A stretch of DNA of 19,084 nucleotides from Caryophanales bacterium (GTDB taxonomy: Bacteria; Bacillota_I; Bacilli_A; RF39; UBA660), in NCBI GenBank assembly GCA_016282415.1, contig JAEEKO010000044.1, positions 1 through 19,084 on the forward strand. The letters run 5' to 3'. Shown here piece by piece: positions 8,251 to 14,414 of the stretch. A program made the translations under genes and the position numbers. Numbering within the stretch: the first letter of the stretch is position 1; each line of letters opens with the position of its first letter. The notes beneath the pieces were generated by a model. The model saw nothing but the letters and a program-made list of their open reading frames with translations. It did not search any database and was not told the origin of the DNA.

Positions 8251-9312
8251 ATGATCGAACGTTTAGAAGCAATTTTAAAAAGATACGAAGAAGTATCAGC
8301 AGAATTATTAAAACCAGAAGTAATGAATGATTACAACATGGTTAAAAAATTATCTAAAGAACAAAGAGATTTAGAAGCAATCGTTAATAAATATAATGAA
8401 TATAAAAAAGTATTAAATAATATAGATGAAGCTAAAGAATTAATTCATGATCCTGAACTTGCAAGTGTAGCAGAATTAGAATTAGTAGAAAATCAAGAAG
8501 CTAAAACCAATATTGAAGAAGAATTAAAAGTATTATTAATTCCAAAAGATGAAAATGATGATAAAAATATCATTATGGAAATTCGTGGTGCTGCTGGTGG
8601 AGATGAAGCTAACATTTTTGCTGGGGATTTATTTAGAATGTATTCTCATTATGCTGAAAAAAATGGTTGGAAAATTGAAATTACTAATGAAGTTCCTGGA
8701 ACTAGTGGTGGTTATTCACAAATTGAATGCATGATTAAAGGTGAAAATGTTTATTCAAAATTAAAATATGAAAGTGGATCACATCGTGTTCAACGTGTTC
8801 CTGTAACCGAATCACAAGGTCGTATTCAAACGTCAACCGCAACTGTTGCAGTAATGCCTGAAGCTGAAGATATTGATTTTGAATTAGATATGAATGAAAT
8901 TCGTGTTGACGTAACACGTTCTAGTGGATGCGGTGGACAAGGGGTTAATACTACCGACTCTGCGGTTCGTTTAACTCACTTACCAACTGGCATTATTGTT
9001 TATAGTCAAACTGAACGAAGCCAAATAAAGAATAAAGAAAAAGCAATGCAAATTATGAAAGCTCGTTTATATGATTTAAAACTTCAAGAAAAATTAGCAG
9101 AAGAAACTAGTTTAAGAAGAAGTATTATCGGATCAGGAGATCGTTCTGAAAAAATTAGAACTTACAACTATCCACAAAATCGTGTAACTGATCATCGTAT
9201 TGGTTTTTCGGTTATGAACTTAGATCGTGTTATGGATGGTGATTTAGATCCAATTATTAATGCTTTAATCACTGAAGATTTAAAAATGAAATTAGAAGGA
9301 TCTAATGAATAA
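8251..9312 (+). CDS. prfA: Peptide chain release factor 1
   Basis: Recognises UAA and UAG stop codons and triggers peptidyl-tRNA hydrolysis on the ribosome. The 353 residues match the usual length. The codon-recognition loop reads HRVQRVPVTESQGRIQTS; the PxT tripeptide that marks RF1 is PVT (184-186) where many bacteria have PAT. The catalytic GGQ is at 228-230 in SSGCGGQGVNTTDS. The C-terminal helical region ending in YNYPQNRVTDHRIG is present. The ribosome site AAGGAAAG is upstream. It overlaps prmC, whose product methylates the GGQ glutamine, by 8 bp, so factor and modifier are co-translated. UAA/UAG stops predominate in this window, in line with a heavy workload for RF1. Confidence 0.97.
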   Translation: MIERLEAILKRYEEVSAELLKPEVMNDYNMVKKLSKEQRDLEAIVNKYNEYKKVLNNIDEAKELIHDPELASVAELELVENQEAKTNIEEELKVLLIPKDENDDKNIIMEIRGAAGGDEANIFAGDLFRMYSHYAEKNGWKIEITNEVPGTSGGYSQIECMIKGENVYSKLKYESGSHRVQRVPVTESQGRIQTSTATVAVMPEAEDIDFELDMNEIRVDVTRSSGCGGQGVNTTDSAVRLTHLPTGIIVYSQTERSQIKNKEKAMQIMKARLYDLKLQEKLAEETSLRRSIIGSGDRSEKIRTYNYPQNRVTDHRIGFSVMNLDRVMDGDLDPIINALITEDLKMKLEGSNE

Positions 9313-10021
9313 TTTAAGTAATATTGATATTAAAACTCTTAATGATCATAATATTCCGATCACTGAAGAAATAATTGATCAAATTAATAATGGTTATCCT
9401 ATACCATACATTGTTGGTGATGTTAATTTTTATGGGTATACTTTCAAAGTATCAGAAGATGTTTTAATACCTCGCTTTGAAACTGAACAATTAATTGAGC
9501 ATGTGCTAAATAAAAATATCAAATTTAACCATGTTTTAGATTTATGCTCTGGTAGTGGAGCTATTGGTATAACTTTAGCGTTAAAAACTAATGCATTAGT
9601 TGATATGGTAGAAATATCACCAAAGGCGGTTGCTATAGCAAATGAAAATGTATTATTACATCATTTAGATAATAAAGTAGTAATAAACAATACTGATTTA
9701 TTTACATATGAAATTGCTGATAATTATGATTTAATTATTAGTAATCCACCATATTTAACGCATCAGGATAATGTTTCTCCTAATACCCGTTTTGAACCAG
9801 ATATTGCATTATACTCTGATGATGATAGTATTAAGTACTACAAATACATTATTGATCAAATAAGTAATCTTCATAATTGGAAATTAGTTGCATTTGAAAT
9901 TGGTGAAACCGAAGGCAATGATATTATTAAGTATGCTAACGAACACGGTTTAACCAATGTTTATTGTTTAAAAGATTACAATGATTGTGATCGCTTTATA
10001 TTTATAGAAAAAACTGAATAA
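9305..10021 (+). CDS. prmC: Peptide chain release factor N5-glutamine methyltransferase PrmC (HemK)
   Basis: Methylates the glutamine of the GGQ motif in RF1 and RF2 using SAM. The N-terminal RF-binding part is short; family core motifs are PIPYIVGDVNFYG and VLIPRFETEQLIEHV (about 32-68), the SAM motif LDLCSGSGAIG (78-88), and the substrate-glutamine motif NPPY (147-150). A length of 238 residues against about 280 in most bacteria means the N-terminal helical domain is reduced. The ATGAATAA overlap with prfA makes the start unambiguous. Confidence 0.95.
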   Translation: MNNLSNIDIKTLNDHNIPITEEIIDQINNGYPIPYIVGDVNFYGYTFKVSEDVLIPRFETEQLIEHVLNKNIKFNHVLDLCSGSGAIGITLALKTNALVDMVEISPKAVAIANENVLLHHLDNKVVINNTDLFTYEIADNYDLIISNPPYLTHQDNVSPNTRFEPDIALYSDDDSIKYYKYIIDQISNLHNWKLVAFEIGETEGNDIIKYANEHGLTNVYCLKDYNDCDRFIFIEKTE

Positions 10022-10039
10022 TATTTAATTAATAAGAAC

Positions 10040-10078
10040 ATAAGATAAGTGGTGATATAATGAAAAAACTTATCTTAT
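10040..10078 (+). promoter_or_regulatory. Perfect 11-bp inverted repeat enclosing the spoIIR ribosome site and start codon
   Basis: ATAAGATAAGT (10040-10050) is the exact reverse complement of ACTTATCTTAT (10068-10078). The 17-nt loop between them holds GGTG (10051-10054) and the ATG (10060-10062). In the mRNA this would present or constrain the translation start of spoIIR. The 3' arm is inside the coding sequence (codons 3-7). A chance AT-rich palindrome cannot be excluded. Confidence 0.5.
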
Positions 10079-10551
10079 TTTTATTTGGTTTTATGGTAAT
10101 ATTTACATTTCTATATAACAAAGAAGATAAAGAAATCTTAATTCCAAATAATGCTATTAGGTTTCGGATAATAGCTAATTCAAATAATTTTGATGATCAA
10201 CAACTAAAGATGAAAATTAAAGAAGAAATTTTTAATTATATGATTGATCAAGATTATCAAAATAAAAATCGCGATGAATTAATTAGTGAAATAAAAAATG
10301 ATTATGGTCTTAATACCATTATTTCTAAATATACAAATAATTATGATATTAATTATGGATATAATTATTTTCCCGAGAAAACTTTTCAAGGTATTAAATA
10401 TCCAAGTGGTAATTATGAATCGCTGGTAATCACTTTAGGTGATGGTCGCGGTGATAATTGGTGGTGTTTACTATATCCACCGTTGTGCTTTATTGATGAT
10501 GATAATACAGAGTATAAATCATTGGTAAAAGAAATTATTAATAATATTTAA
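10060..10551 (+). CDS. spoIIR: Stage II sporulation protein R
   Basis: Signalling protein made in the forespore and sent to the intermembrane space, where it triggers SpoIIGA to process pro-sigma-E in the mother cell. Residues 1-19 form an N-terminal signal/anchor helix. Family signatures are IRFRIIANSNNFDDQQLKMK (33-52), FPEKTFQGIKYPSGNYESL, and the hallmark GDNWWCLLYPPLCFID (about 131-146). The 163-residue protein is shorter than in B. subtilis. The order prfA-prmC-spoIIR is the same as in Bacillus. The start codon is in the loop of a long hairpin. No sigma-F promoter could be identified in the 38-bp gap, so it may depend on an upstream promoter or one inside prmC. Confidence 0.95.
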   Translation: MKKLILFLFGFMVIFTFLYNKEDKEILIPNNAIRFRIIANSNNFDDQQLKMKIKEEIFNYMIDQDYQNKNRDELISEIKNDYGLNTIISKYTNNYDINYGYNYFPEKTFQGIKYPSGNYESLVITLGDGRGDNWWCLLYPPLCFIDDDNTEYKSLVKEIINNI

Positions 10552-10572
10552 AAAGTAATCATATAAAATAAT

Positions 10573-11088
10573 ATGAATCTATGGGAAATATTTTTAATTG
10601 CAATCGGGTTAAGTATGGATACTTTTTCTTTATCCCTTGCTATTTCATTAACTAATAAGTTTAATAATAATTCTAGATTATCAATTTTAGTTGGTATCTA
10701 TCATTTTATTATGCCTATAATTGGATACTTTTTAGGTAAAAGATTATACTTTTTAATTCATTTTAACTATTCACATCTTCTGGGAATTATTCTCATTTTA
10801 ATTGCATTAAATATTATTTTAGAAAGAAATAAAAATAATATTGTTAAAGATTCGTTTTGGGGTTTAAATTTCTTTGCACTCACTGTAAGTATTGATGCTT
10901 TATCAGTTGGGATTGGTTTAAAAGAAATATTTTTTTATTACTCCTTAATATTTGCAATTACTAGCTTTTTATTTACATATTTTGGTTTAAAGTTTGGAAA
11001 AGAAATAAGCAAAAAAATCAAGCATTATCCAGAACTTATTGGGATTGTTTTATTGCTAATTATTGGTGTCTATAATCTCATCAAATGA
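10573..11088 (+). CDS. mntP: MntP-family manganese exporter (YwlD-like)
   Basis: Six-helix inner membrane protein of the MntP family, which exports Mn2+. The two family half-repeats are seen: GLSMDTFSLSLAISL (Asp16) and LTVSIDALSVGIGL (Asp108); these aspartates match the intramembrane acidic residues typical of the family. YHFIMPIIGYFLG is the second recognisable motif. The length of 171 fits (about 180 typical). It sits after spoIIR, as ywlD does in B. subtilis, but without the ywlA-ywlC genes between. The ribosome site is poor (only AT-rich sequence precedes the ATG), so start choice is less certain. It ends in TGA, which proves UGA is read as stop. No manganese riboswitch fits in the 21-bp upstream gap. 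Confidence 0.87.
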   Translation: MNLWEIFLIAIGLSMDTFSLSLAISLTNKFNNNSRLSILVGIYHFIMPIIGYFLGKRLYFLIHFNYSHLLGIILILIALNIILERNKNNIVKDSFWGLNFFALTVSIDALSVGIGLKEIFFYYSLIFAITSFLFTYFGLKFGKEISKKIKHYPELIGIVLLLIIGVYNLIK

Positions 11089-11089
11089 T

Positions 11090-11118
11090 TTGACAATCTT
11101 ATTATAAAATTATATTAT
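11090..11118 (+). promoter_or_regulatory. Sigma-A promoter of murA
   Basis: Perfect TTGACA (11090-11095), 17-bp spacer, then TATTAT (11113-11118). It begins 2 bp after the mntP stop codon; transcription would start near 11125, about 17 nt before the murA ATG. Confidence 0.8.
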
Positions 11119-11141
11119 TTAATTATGAAAGATGTGATTAC

Positions 11142-12395
11142 ATGCAACAAATCCATATTAAAGGTGGAAAAGAATTAGAGGGTACTATTAATATTAGTGG
11201 TGCTAAGAATAGTTGTGTAGCGTTACTTCCAGCTGCCATTTTATCTTCGGATAAAGTTACCATTGATAATATTCCAGAAATATCTGATGTTTATTATTTG
11301 GAAAAAATTATTAATGAATTAGGTGGCGTTATTACTAAAGAAGAAGATTCATTTAAAATTGATTGTCAAAATATTGAAAACGTTGCAATCAGTGAAGAAT
11401 ATAGTAGTAAATTAAGAGCTTCTTATTATTTTATGGGAGCTTTATTAGGTCGTTTTCACCACGTTGAAATGTATTTTCCGGGAGGTTGTAATATTGGGCT
11501 TCGTCCAATTAATCTTCACTTGGAAGGATTCAAAAAACTAGGTGCTAAAGTTATTAATAAAGGTAACAAATATGTTATTGATGCTGAGCGTTTAGTTGGA
11601 ACATTTATCAATCTTGATTTTGCTAGTGTTGGTGCAACTATCAATATTTTATTAGCAGCAGTGTTAGCAGAAGGTGAAACAATTATTAATAATGCCGCAT
11701 GTGAACCAGAAATAGTTAACGTTGCTAGTTTCTTAACTAGTATGGGTGCTAAGATATATGGTGCTGGTACTAGTCGTATTAAGATCAAAGGGGTAACTAA
11801 ATTACATGGTGGATTCACTGAAGTTATTCCGGATCGTATTGAAGCTGGTACTTATTTAATTATGGGGGCTTTAATTGGTAAAAAGATTACAATTAATAAT
11901 GTTATTCCTGAGCATTTAGAATCACTTACTTCTAAATTATTAGAAAGTGGTACTAAATTAGAAATATATGAAGATAAAATAGTTGTTTATAAAAACGAAG
12001 TAAAAAATCCAATTAGTATTAGATCACAAGTATTCCCAGGTTTCCCTACTGATATTGGTCAACCTATGGGATTATATATGACACAATTAAATGGTTTTTC
12101 AAATTATGAAGAAACCATTTATGAAAATCGTATGCAATACACTAAATATTTAAATTTAATGGGTGCTAAAATGATGGTTAATGGTCAAAAATTATCTATT
12201 ATTGGGCCAACCCCATTAAAAGGAGCATATGTTACTGCTACTGATCTTCGAGCAGGTGCTACTATGGTACTAGCGGGGTTAATAGCTGATGGTGATACCT
12301 ACATTGATGAAATCAACCATATTCTTCGCGGTTATAGTGGCATAATTGAAAAATTAAGCAATGTTGGTGCTAATATCGAAATAGTTGAAATATAA
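11142..12395 (+). CDS. murA: UDP-N-acetylglucosamine 1-carboxyvinyltransferase MurA
   Basis: First committed enzyme of peptidoglycan synthesis: transfers enolpyruvate from PEP to UDP-GlcNAc in the cytoplasm. The 417-residue length is exact for the family. GAKNS gives the substrate-binding Lys22-Asn23, and the PEP-binding catalytic cysteine is Cys116 in FPGGCNIGLRPINLHLEG, so the protein should be fosfomycin-sensitive. FPTDIGQP and DLRAGATMVLAGLIADG are the C-terminal active-site motifs. It has its own promoter and a strong terminator, so it is monocistronic. B. subtilis murAA lies just upstream of spoIID; here that neighbourhood has been spread out by the SGNH-like gene, OLE locus, rpmE, ATP-grasp and rpiB. 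Confidence 0.97.
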   Translation: MQQIHIKGGKELEGTINISGAKNSCVALLPAAILSSDKVTIDNIPEISDVYYLEKIINELGGVITKEEDSFKIDCQNIENVAISEEYSSKLRASYYFMGALLGRFHHVEMYFPGGCNIGLRPINLHLEGFKKLGAKVINKGNKYVIDAERLVGTFINLDFASVGATINILLAAVLAEGETIINNAACEPEIVNVASFLTSMGAKIYGAGTSRIKIKGVTKLHGGFTEVIPDRIEAGTYLIMGALIGKKITINNVIPEHLESLTSKLLESGTKLEIYEDKIVVYKNEVKNPISIRSQVFPGFPTDIGQPMGLYMTQLNGFSNYEETIYENRMQYTKYLNLMGAKMMVNGQKLSIIGPTPLKGAYVTATDLRAGATMVLAGLIADGDTYIDEINHILRGYSGIIEKLSNVGANIEIVEI

Positions 12396-12419
12396 TAGAG
12401 TATAAACTCTATTTTTTTT
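12394..12419 (+). terminator. Intrinsic terminator of murA
   Basis: AATAGAGT (12394-12401) pairs perfectly with ACTCTATT (12406-12413) around an ATAA loop, followed by T to 12419. It begins at the murA stop codon and lies only 11 bp before the next start codon. Confidence 0.9.
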
Positions 12420-12430
12420 ATAGGTGAAAA

Positions 12431-13033
12431 ATGAAGAAACTAATTTCAATTATTTTAATATCAAGTTTATTTATATACTTTATATACATGATAACCGACC
12501 ATTCAAAATTAAATATATTAAGTATTGGTGATTTATATAGTGATGGTTATAATCATGGTTATTATCCTTCGTACAACGATTATTTTAAAGATTATTTAAA
12601 ACAATATGATAACTATGATATTTTAGCATTAAATAGTACATTAGAATTATTAGATTTTATTAAAGATAATAATGAATTAAATAACCGTCGCATTAAAAAA
12701 ATAATAAATGATAGTAATTTAATAATAATTAATACGGGGATTAGTGAATTAAATAAATTAGATAACGTTATTAATAGTACTTACGTTAATAACTATTTAA
12801 ATAATTATGAACAATTAATTAATAGTGTATATAAACTAAATTCCAATATAATAGTAGTTAATATTCCTAGTGATGTAAGGATTAGTAGTAAATATCGTTT
12901 AATTATTAATGATTATTATGATGGCTTAGTTACTAAGTATAAATTAAAATTAATTGATGTTCGTGATGAACCTACTAAGAACATAAATATCATAATATAT
13001 CAAGCCTTAATTGGTCAGAAATTGACAAGTTAG
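12431..13033 (+). CDS. Membrane-anchored protein with a degenerate SGNH/GDSL-like fold, function unknown
   Basis: A 200-residue protein with an N-terminal hydrophobic helix (about 4-22) and an otherwise soluble, probably extracytoplasmic body. After the anchor comes LNILSIGDLYSDGYN (28-41), which resembles block I of SGNH hydrolases (IGDSxxxG), but the nucleophile Ser position is Leu35. LIIINTGISEL (97-107) resembles block III (GxND), again altered. No DxxH catalytic pair is evident at the C-terminus. It therefore looks like a catalytically dead or strongly diverged member; the fold assignment is tentative. AGGTG at 12422-12426 is the ribosome site. Only a terminator separates it from murA, so expression may rely on read-through. 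The OLE promoter starts inside its last codons. Confidence 0.6.
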   Translation: MKKLISIILISSLFIYFIYMITDHSKLNILSIGDLYSDGYNHGYYPSYNDYFKDYLKQYDNYDILALNSTLELLDFIKDNNELNNRRIKKIINDSNLIIINTGISELNKLDNVINSTYVNNYLNNYEQLINSVYKLNSNIIVVNIPSDVRISSKYRLIINDYYDGLVTKYKLKLIDVRDEPTKNINIIIYQALIGQKLTS

Positions 13034-13050
13034 TGTAAATGTGGTATAAT
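13022..13050 (+). promoter_or_regulatory. Strong consensus sigma-A promoter of the OLE-like RNA
   Basis: TTGACA (13022-13027), exactly 17 bp, then TATAAT (13045-13050), preceded by TGG so that it is also an extended -10. Both hexamers are perfect. The -35 lies inside the last codons of the preceding gene. The predicted start is 13057-13058, precisely at the 5' arm of the RNA's closing helix. This is the best promoter in the window. Confidence 0.92.
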
Positions 13051-13056
13051 GTAATC

Positions 13057-13528
13057 ATGTATGGAGCATTATTCTAGTCACAAATGCTATTCGAAGGTGG
13101 GGCTAAAAATCCACTAATTGCGCTCATGCACTTTATATATTTGCTTCTTCAGCCCAGGTTGGGGTGAATATATAATTTTAAATAATAGGAACGTTATAAT
13201 GGCATATAACTAAACTCCTGTTGTTACGCTTAATATTTATAATGCGCATGTCGTGAGTGATTACTCGGAATTAACATTAGTTATGAAATTGTAATTGCAA
13301 AAGCGAATAAAAATAGAACTTTTGTGCTTGGGAAAACCTCTAGAGTGAATGTACATCAAGGATTGAAGTGCGGACTAAGTGGTAATCGAGTAACTAACGC
13401 GGCAACGCCTAGTTACGATCCTTAAATAGAAATGGCCGGCGGGTAACCAAAGGTGGAAAGTAGAGAAATTCAACTCGACCAAAGCCGTAAAATTAATTTG
13501 ATATACATCCATACAAATCCTTTTTTTT
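13057..13528 (+). ncRNA. ole: Large structured non-coding RNA, probably a short OLE (Ornate, Large, Extremophilic) RNA
   Basis: A ~465-nt stretch with no credible ORF, visibly more GC-rich in its motifs than its surroundings, lying between a perfect promoter and the oapA-like gene. TGTATGGA (13058-13065) pairs with TCCATACA (13508-13515), closing the whole RNA. Internal helices readable by eye: TATATATT (13134-13141) with AATATATA (13167-13174) around a CCCA/TGGG hairpin (13153-13163); AGGA/TCCT (13187-13190, 13216-13219) around GTTATA/TATAAC (13193-13198, 13205-13210); GAGT/ACTC (13255-13266); AAGGAT/ATCCTT (13358-13363, 13418-13423) enclosing GTAACTA/TAGTTAC (13390-13396, 13410-13416) capped by GCG-GCAA-CGC, a GNRA tetraloop; and CGGC/GCCG (13437-13440, 13484-13487). 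A T8 run (13521-13528) follows the closing helix. OLE RNA forms a membrane ribonucleoprotein with OapA. The OLE identification rests mainly on the downstream gene; usual OLE length is about 610 nt. Confidence 0.8.
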
Positions 13529-13538
13529 GAGGTGAATT

Positions 13539-14051
13539 ATGAAAAAATCCACATGGATTATAATTATTTTTATTTTAACCTTTTTATTATCAATTACGTT
13601 TAGTACTGTTTCGAACGTAATTGCTAATAACTTAAATATATATTTTGTATTAGTAATATTATTCTTGGTAATATTTACTGGTATTATATTCGATATGATT
13701 GGAGTAGCAGCATTAACTAGTAACGAAGCAACATTTCACGCTAAAGCTACTAAGAAAATCAAAGGTGCTAAATCTTCAATTAAAATAATTAAGAACTCAA
13801 GTAAGATGGCAACCATTTGTTGTGATATAGTTGGTGATATTTGTGGTATCGTCAGTGGTTCATTAGTTACCATCTTAGCAATATATATAGCCAATCACAT
13901 TGACAACTTAAGTTTAATAACAATTCTAATTACAGCAGTTGTTTCGGCATTAACAGTTGGACTAAAAGCGGTATTAAAAATAGTTGCAGTAAAAAAATGT
14001 GATAACATAATTGAAATAGTTGGTAAAATACTAAGTATTGTCAACTTTTAA
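13539..14051 (+). CDS. oapA: OLE RNA-associated membrane protein OapA
   Basis: A 170-residue protein with four predicted membrane helices (about 6-28, 35-58, 97-118, 125-150). The segment between helices 2 and 3 is highly basic (KATKKIKGAKSSIKIIKNSS, 69-88), suited to RNA contact. I recognise the family from GIIFDMIGVAALTSNEATFH (48-67), the KKIKGAK...IKN run and CCDIVGDICGIVSG (94-107), which match my memory of OapA from Bacillus halodurans. In that species OapA binds OLE RNA and holds it at the membrane; the complex matters for growth in cold, with short-chain alcohols and under metal-ion stress. Position directly 3' of the structured RNA is exactly as in known OLE loci. GAGGTG (13529-13534) is the ribosome site. 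Translation would depend on transcripts reading past the T8 run. Partners OapB and OapC are not in the window. Confidence 0.85.
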   Translation: MKKSTWIIIIFILTFLLSITFSTVSNVIANNLNIYFVLVILFLVIFTGIIFDMIGVAALTSNEATFHAKATKKIKGAKSSIKIIKNSSKMATICCDIVGDICGIVSGSLVTILAIYIANHIDNLSLITILITAVVSALTVGLKAVLKIVAVKKCDNIIEIVGKILSIVNF

Positions 14052-14062
14052 AAAAAATTATG

Positions 14063-14090
14063 TTGATTAATCAAAAACTTATGTTATAAT
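14063..14090 (+). promoter_or_regulatory. Promoter of rpmE
   Basis: TTGATT (14063-14068), 16-bp spacer, TGT-TATAAT (14082-14090, extended -10). Start expected near 14097, leaving a leader of about 50 nt before the rpmE start codon. Confidence 0.85.
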
Positions 14091-14096
14091 ACATAA

Positions 14097-14145
14097 GACG
14101 GAAGAAAAACTATGTTTAAGAATTAAACATGGCGAAAGGAGCGAT
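14097..14145 (+). promoter_or_regulatory. Structured rpmE leader, candidate L31 autoregulatory element
   Basis: ATGTTTAA (14112-14119) pairs perfectly with TTAAACAT (14123-14130) around a GAA loop, just 7 nt before the ribosome site AAAGGAG (14135-14141). Ribosomal protein leaders upstream of L31 genes in Firmicutes have been described; this placement fits one, but I cannot confirm a match to that motif from sequence alone. Confidence 0.5.
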
Positions 14146-14148
14146 ATG

Positions 14149-14370
14149 ATGAAAGCTGGATTACATCCTGAAGCAAAAGAAGCTACAGTTAAATGTGCTT
14201 GTGGTGCAACATTTAAAACTAAATCTAATACTGAAAATATTCACTTAGAAGTATGTAGCGAATGTCATTCTTTCTATACTGGAAGCCAAGGTAAGGCTAA
14301 AAAAACTGGATCTGTTGAAAAGTTTAATAAAAAGTATGGATTTAATCAAGATAACGATAAAAATGCATAA
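14149..14370 (+). CDS. rpmE: 50S ribosomal protein L31, zinc-binding (C+) type
   Basis: Ribosomal large-subunit protein bridging the subunits. From the MKAGLHPEAKEATVKCACG start, the four zinc-ligand cysteines are at residues 16, 18, 36 and 39 (KCACG and CSECHSFYTG), the same positions as in B. subtilis RpmE, so it is the zinc-containing form rather than the zinc-free YtiA type. FNKKYG near the end is the family tail; a short acidic/Asn extension follows. Two in-frame ATGs are adjacent (14146, 14149); the second gives the conserved MKAG start and better spacing. The zinc dependence means its ribosomal occupancy may respond to zinc status. Confidence 0.97.
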   Translation: MKAGLHPEAKEATVKCACGATFKTKSNTENIHLEVCSECHSFYTGSQGKAKKTGSVEKFNKKYGFNQDNDKNA

Positions 14371-14385
14371 AATGCATTTTTTTTT
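14359..14385 (+). terminator. Intrinsic terminator of rpmE
   Basis: AAAAATGCAT (14359-14368) pairs with ATGCATTTTT (14372-14381) around an AAA loop, and the T run continues to 14385. The rpmE stop codon lies at the hairpin apex. Confidence 0.88.
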
Positions 14386-14396
14386 ATGCTAATATT

Positions 14397-14405
14397 TGTT
14401 ATAAT
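14397..14405 (+). promoter_or_regulatory. Extended -10 promoter giving a near-leaderless ATP-grasp mRNA
   Basis: TGT-TATAAT (14397-14405). Transcription would begin around 14411-14413, at most a few nucleotides before the possible start codons at 14412 (GTG), 14415 (ATG) and 14421 (ATG). Only a weak T-rich -35 is seen. There is no room for a standard ribosome site. Confidence 0.6.
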
Positions 14406-14414
14406 CTATATGTG

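Noticed and set aside
8549..8917. Overlapping open frames inside prfA on both strands
   Set aside because: They are shadows of a fully conserved RF1 coding sequence, without start signals or family similarity.
10051..10060. Sigma-F -10 element (GGTGATATAA) for spoIIR
   Set aside because: It sits on the ribosome site and start codon, leaving no transcript leader, and mismatches the consensus at a key T; it is better read as the translation start.
10552..10572. Manganese (yybP-ykoY) riboswitch ahead of mntP
   Set aside because: The gap to spoIIR is only 21 bp, far too short, and no such motif is seen within the end of spoIIR.
10573..11088. UGA read as tryptophan (mycoplasma-type code)
   Set aside because: Tryptophan is TGG throughout and the MntP-like gene ends naturally with TGA at the family's usual length; RF-dependent standard code fits.
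12384..12396. TATAAT at 12391-12396 as a promoter for the SGNH-like gene
   Set aside because: It has no acceptable -35 and its start point would fall inside the murA terminator hairpin; the hexamer spans the murA stop codon and is probably chance.
13034..13538. RNase P RNA, tmRNA, 6S RNA or group I intron as the identity of the structured RNA
   Set aside because: No GAGGAAAGTCC-type RNase P core, no tmRNA tag frame or CCA-ended acceptor stem (ACAAATCC only vaguely resembles a T-arm), no single long 6S-like rod, and no interrupted gene on either side for an intron. The oapA neighbour points to OLE.
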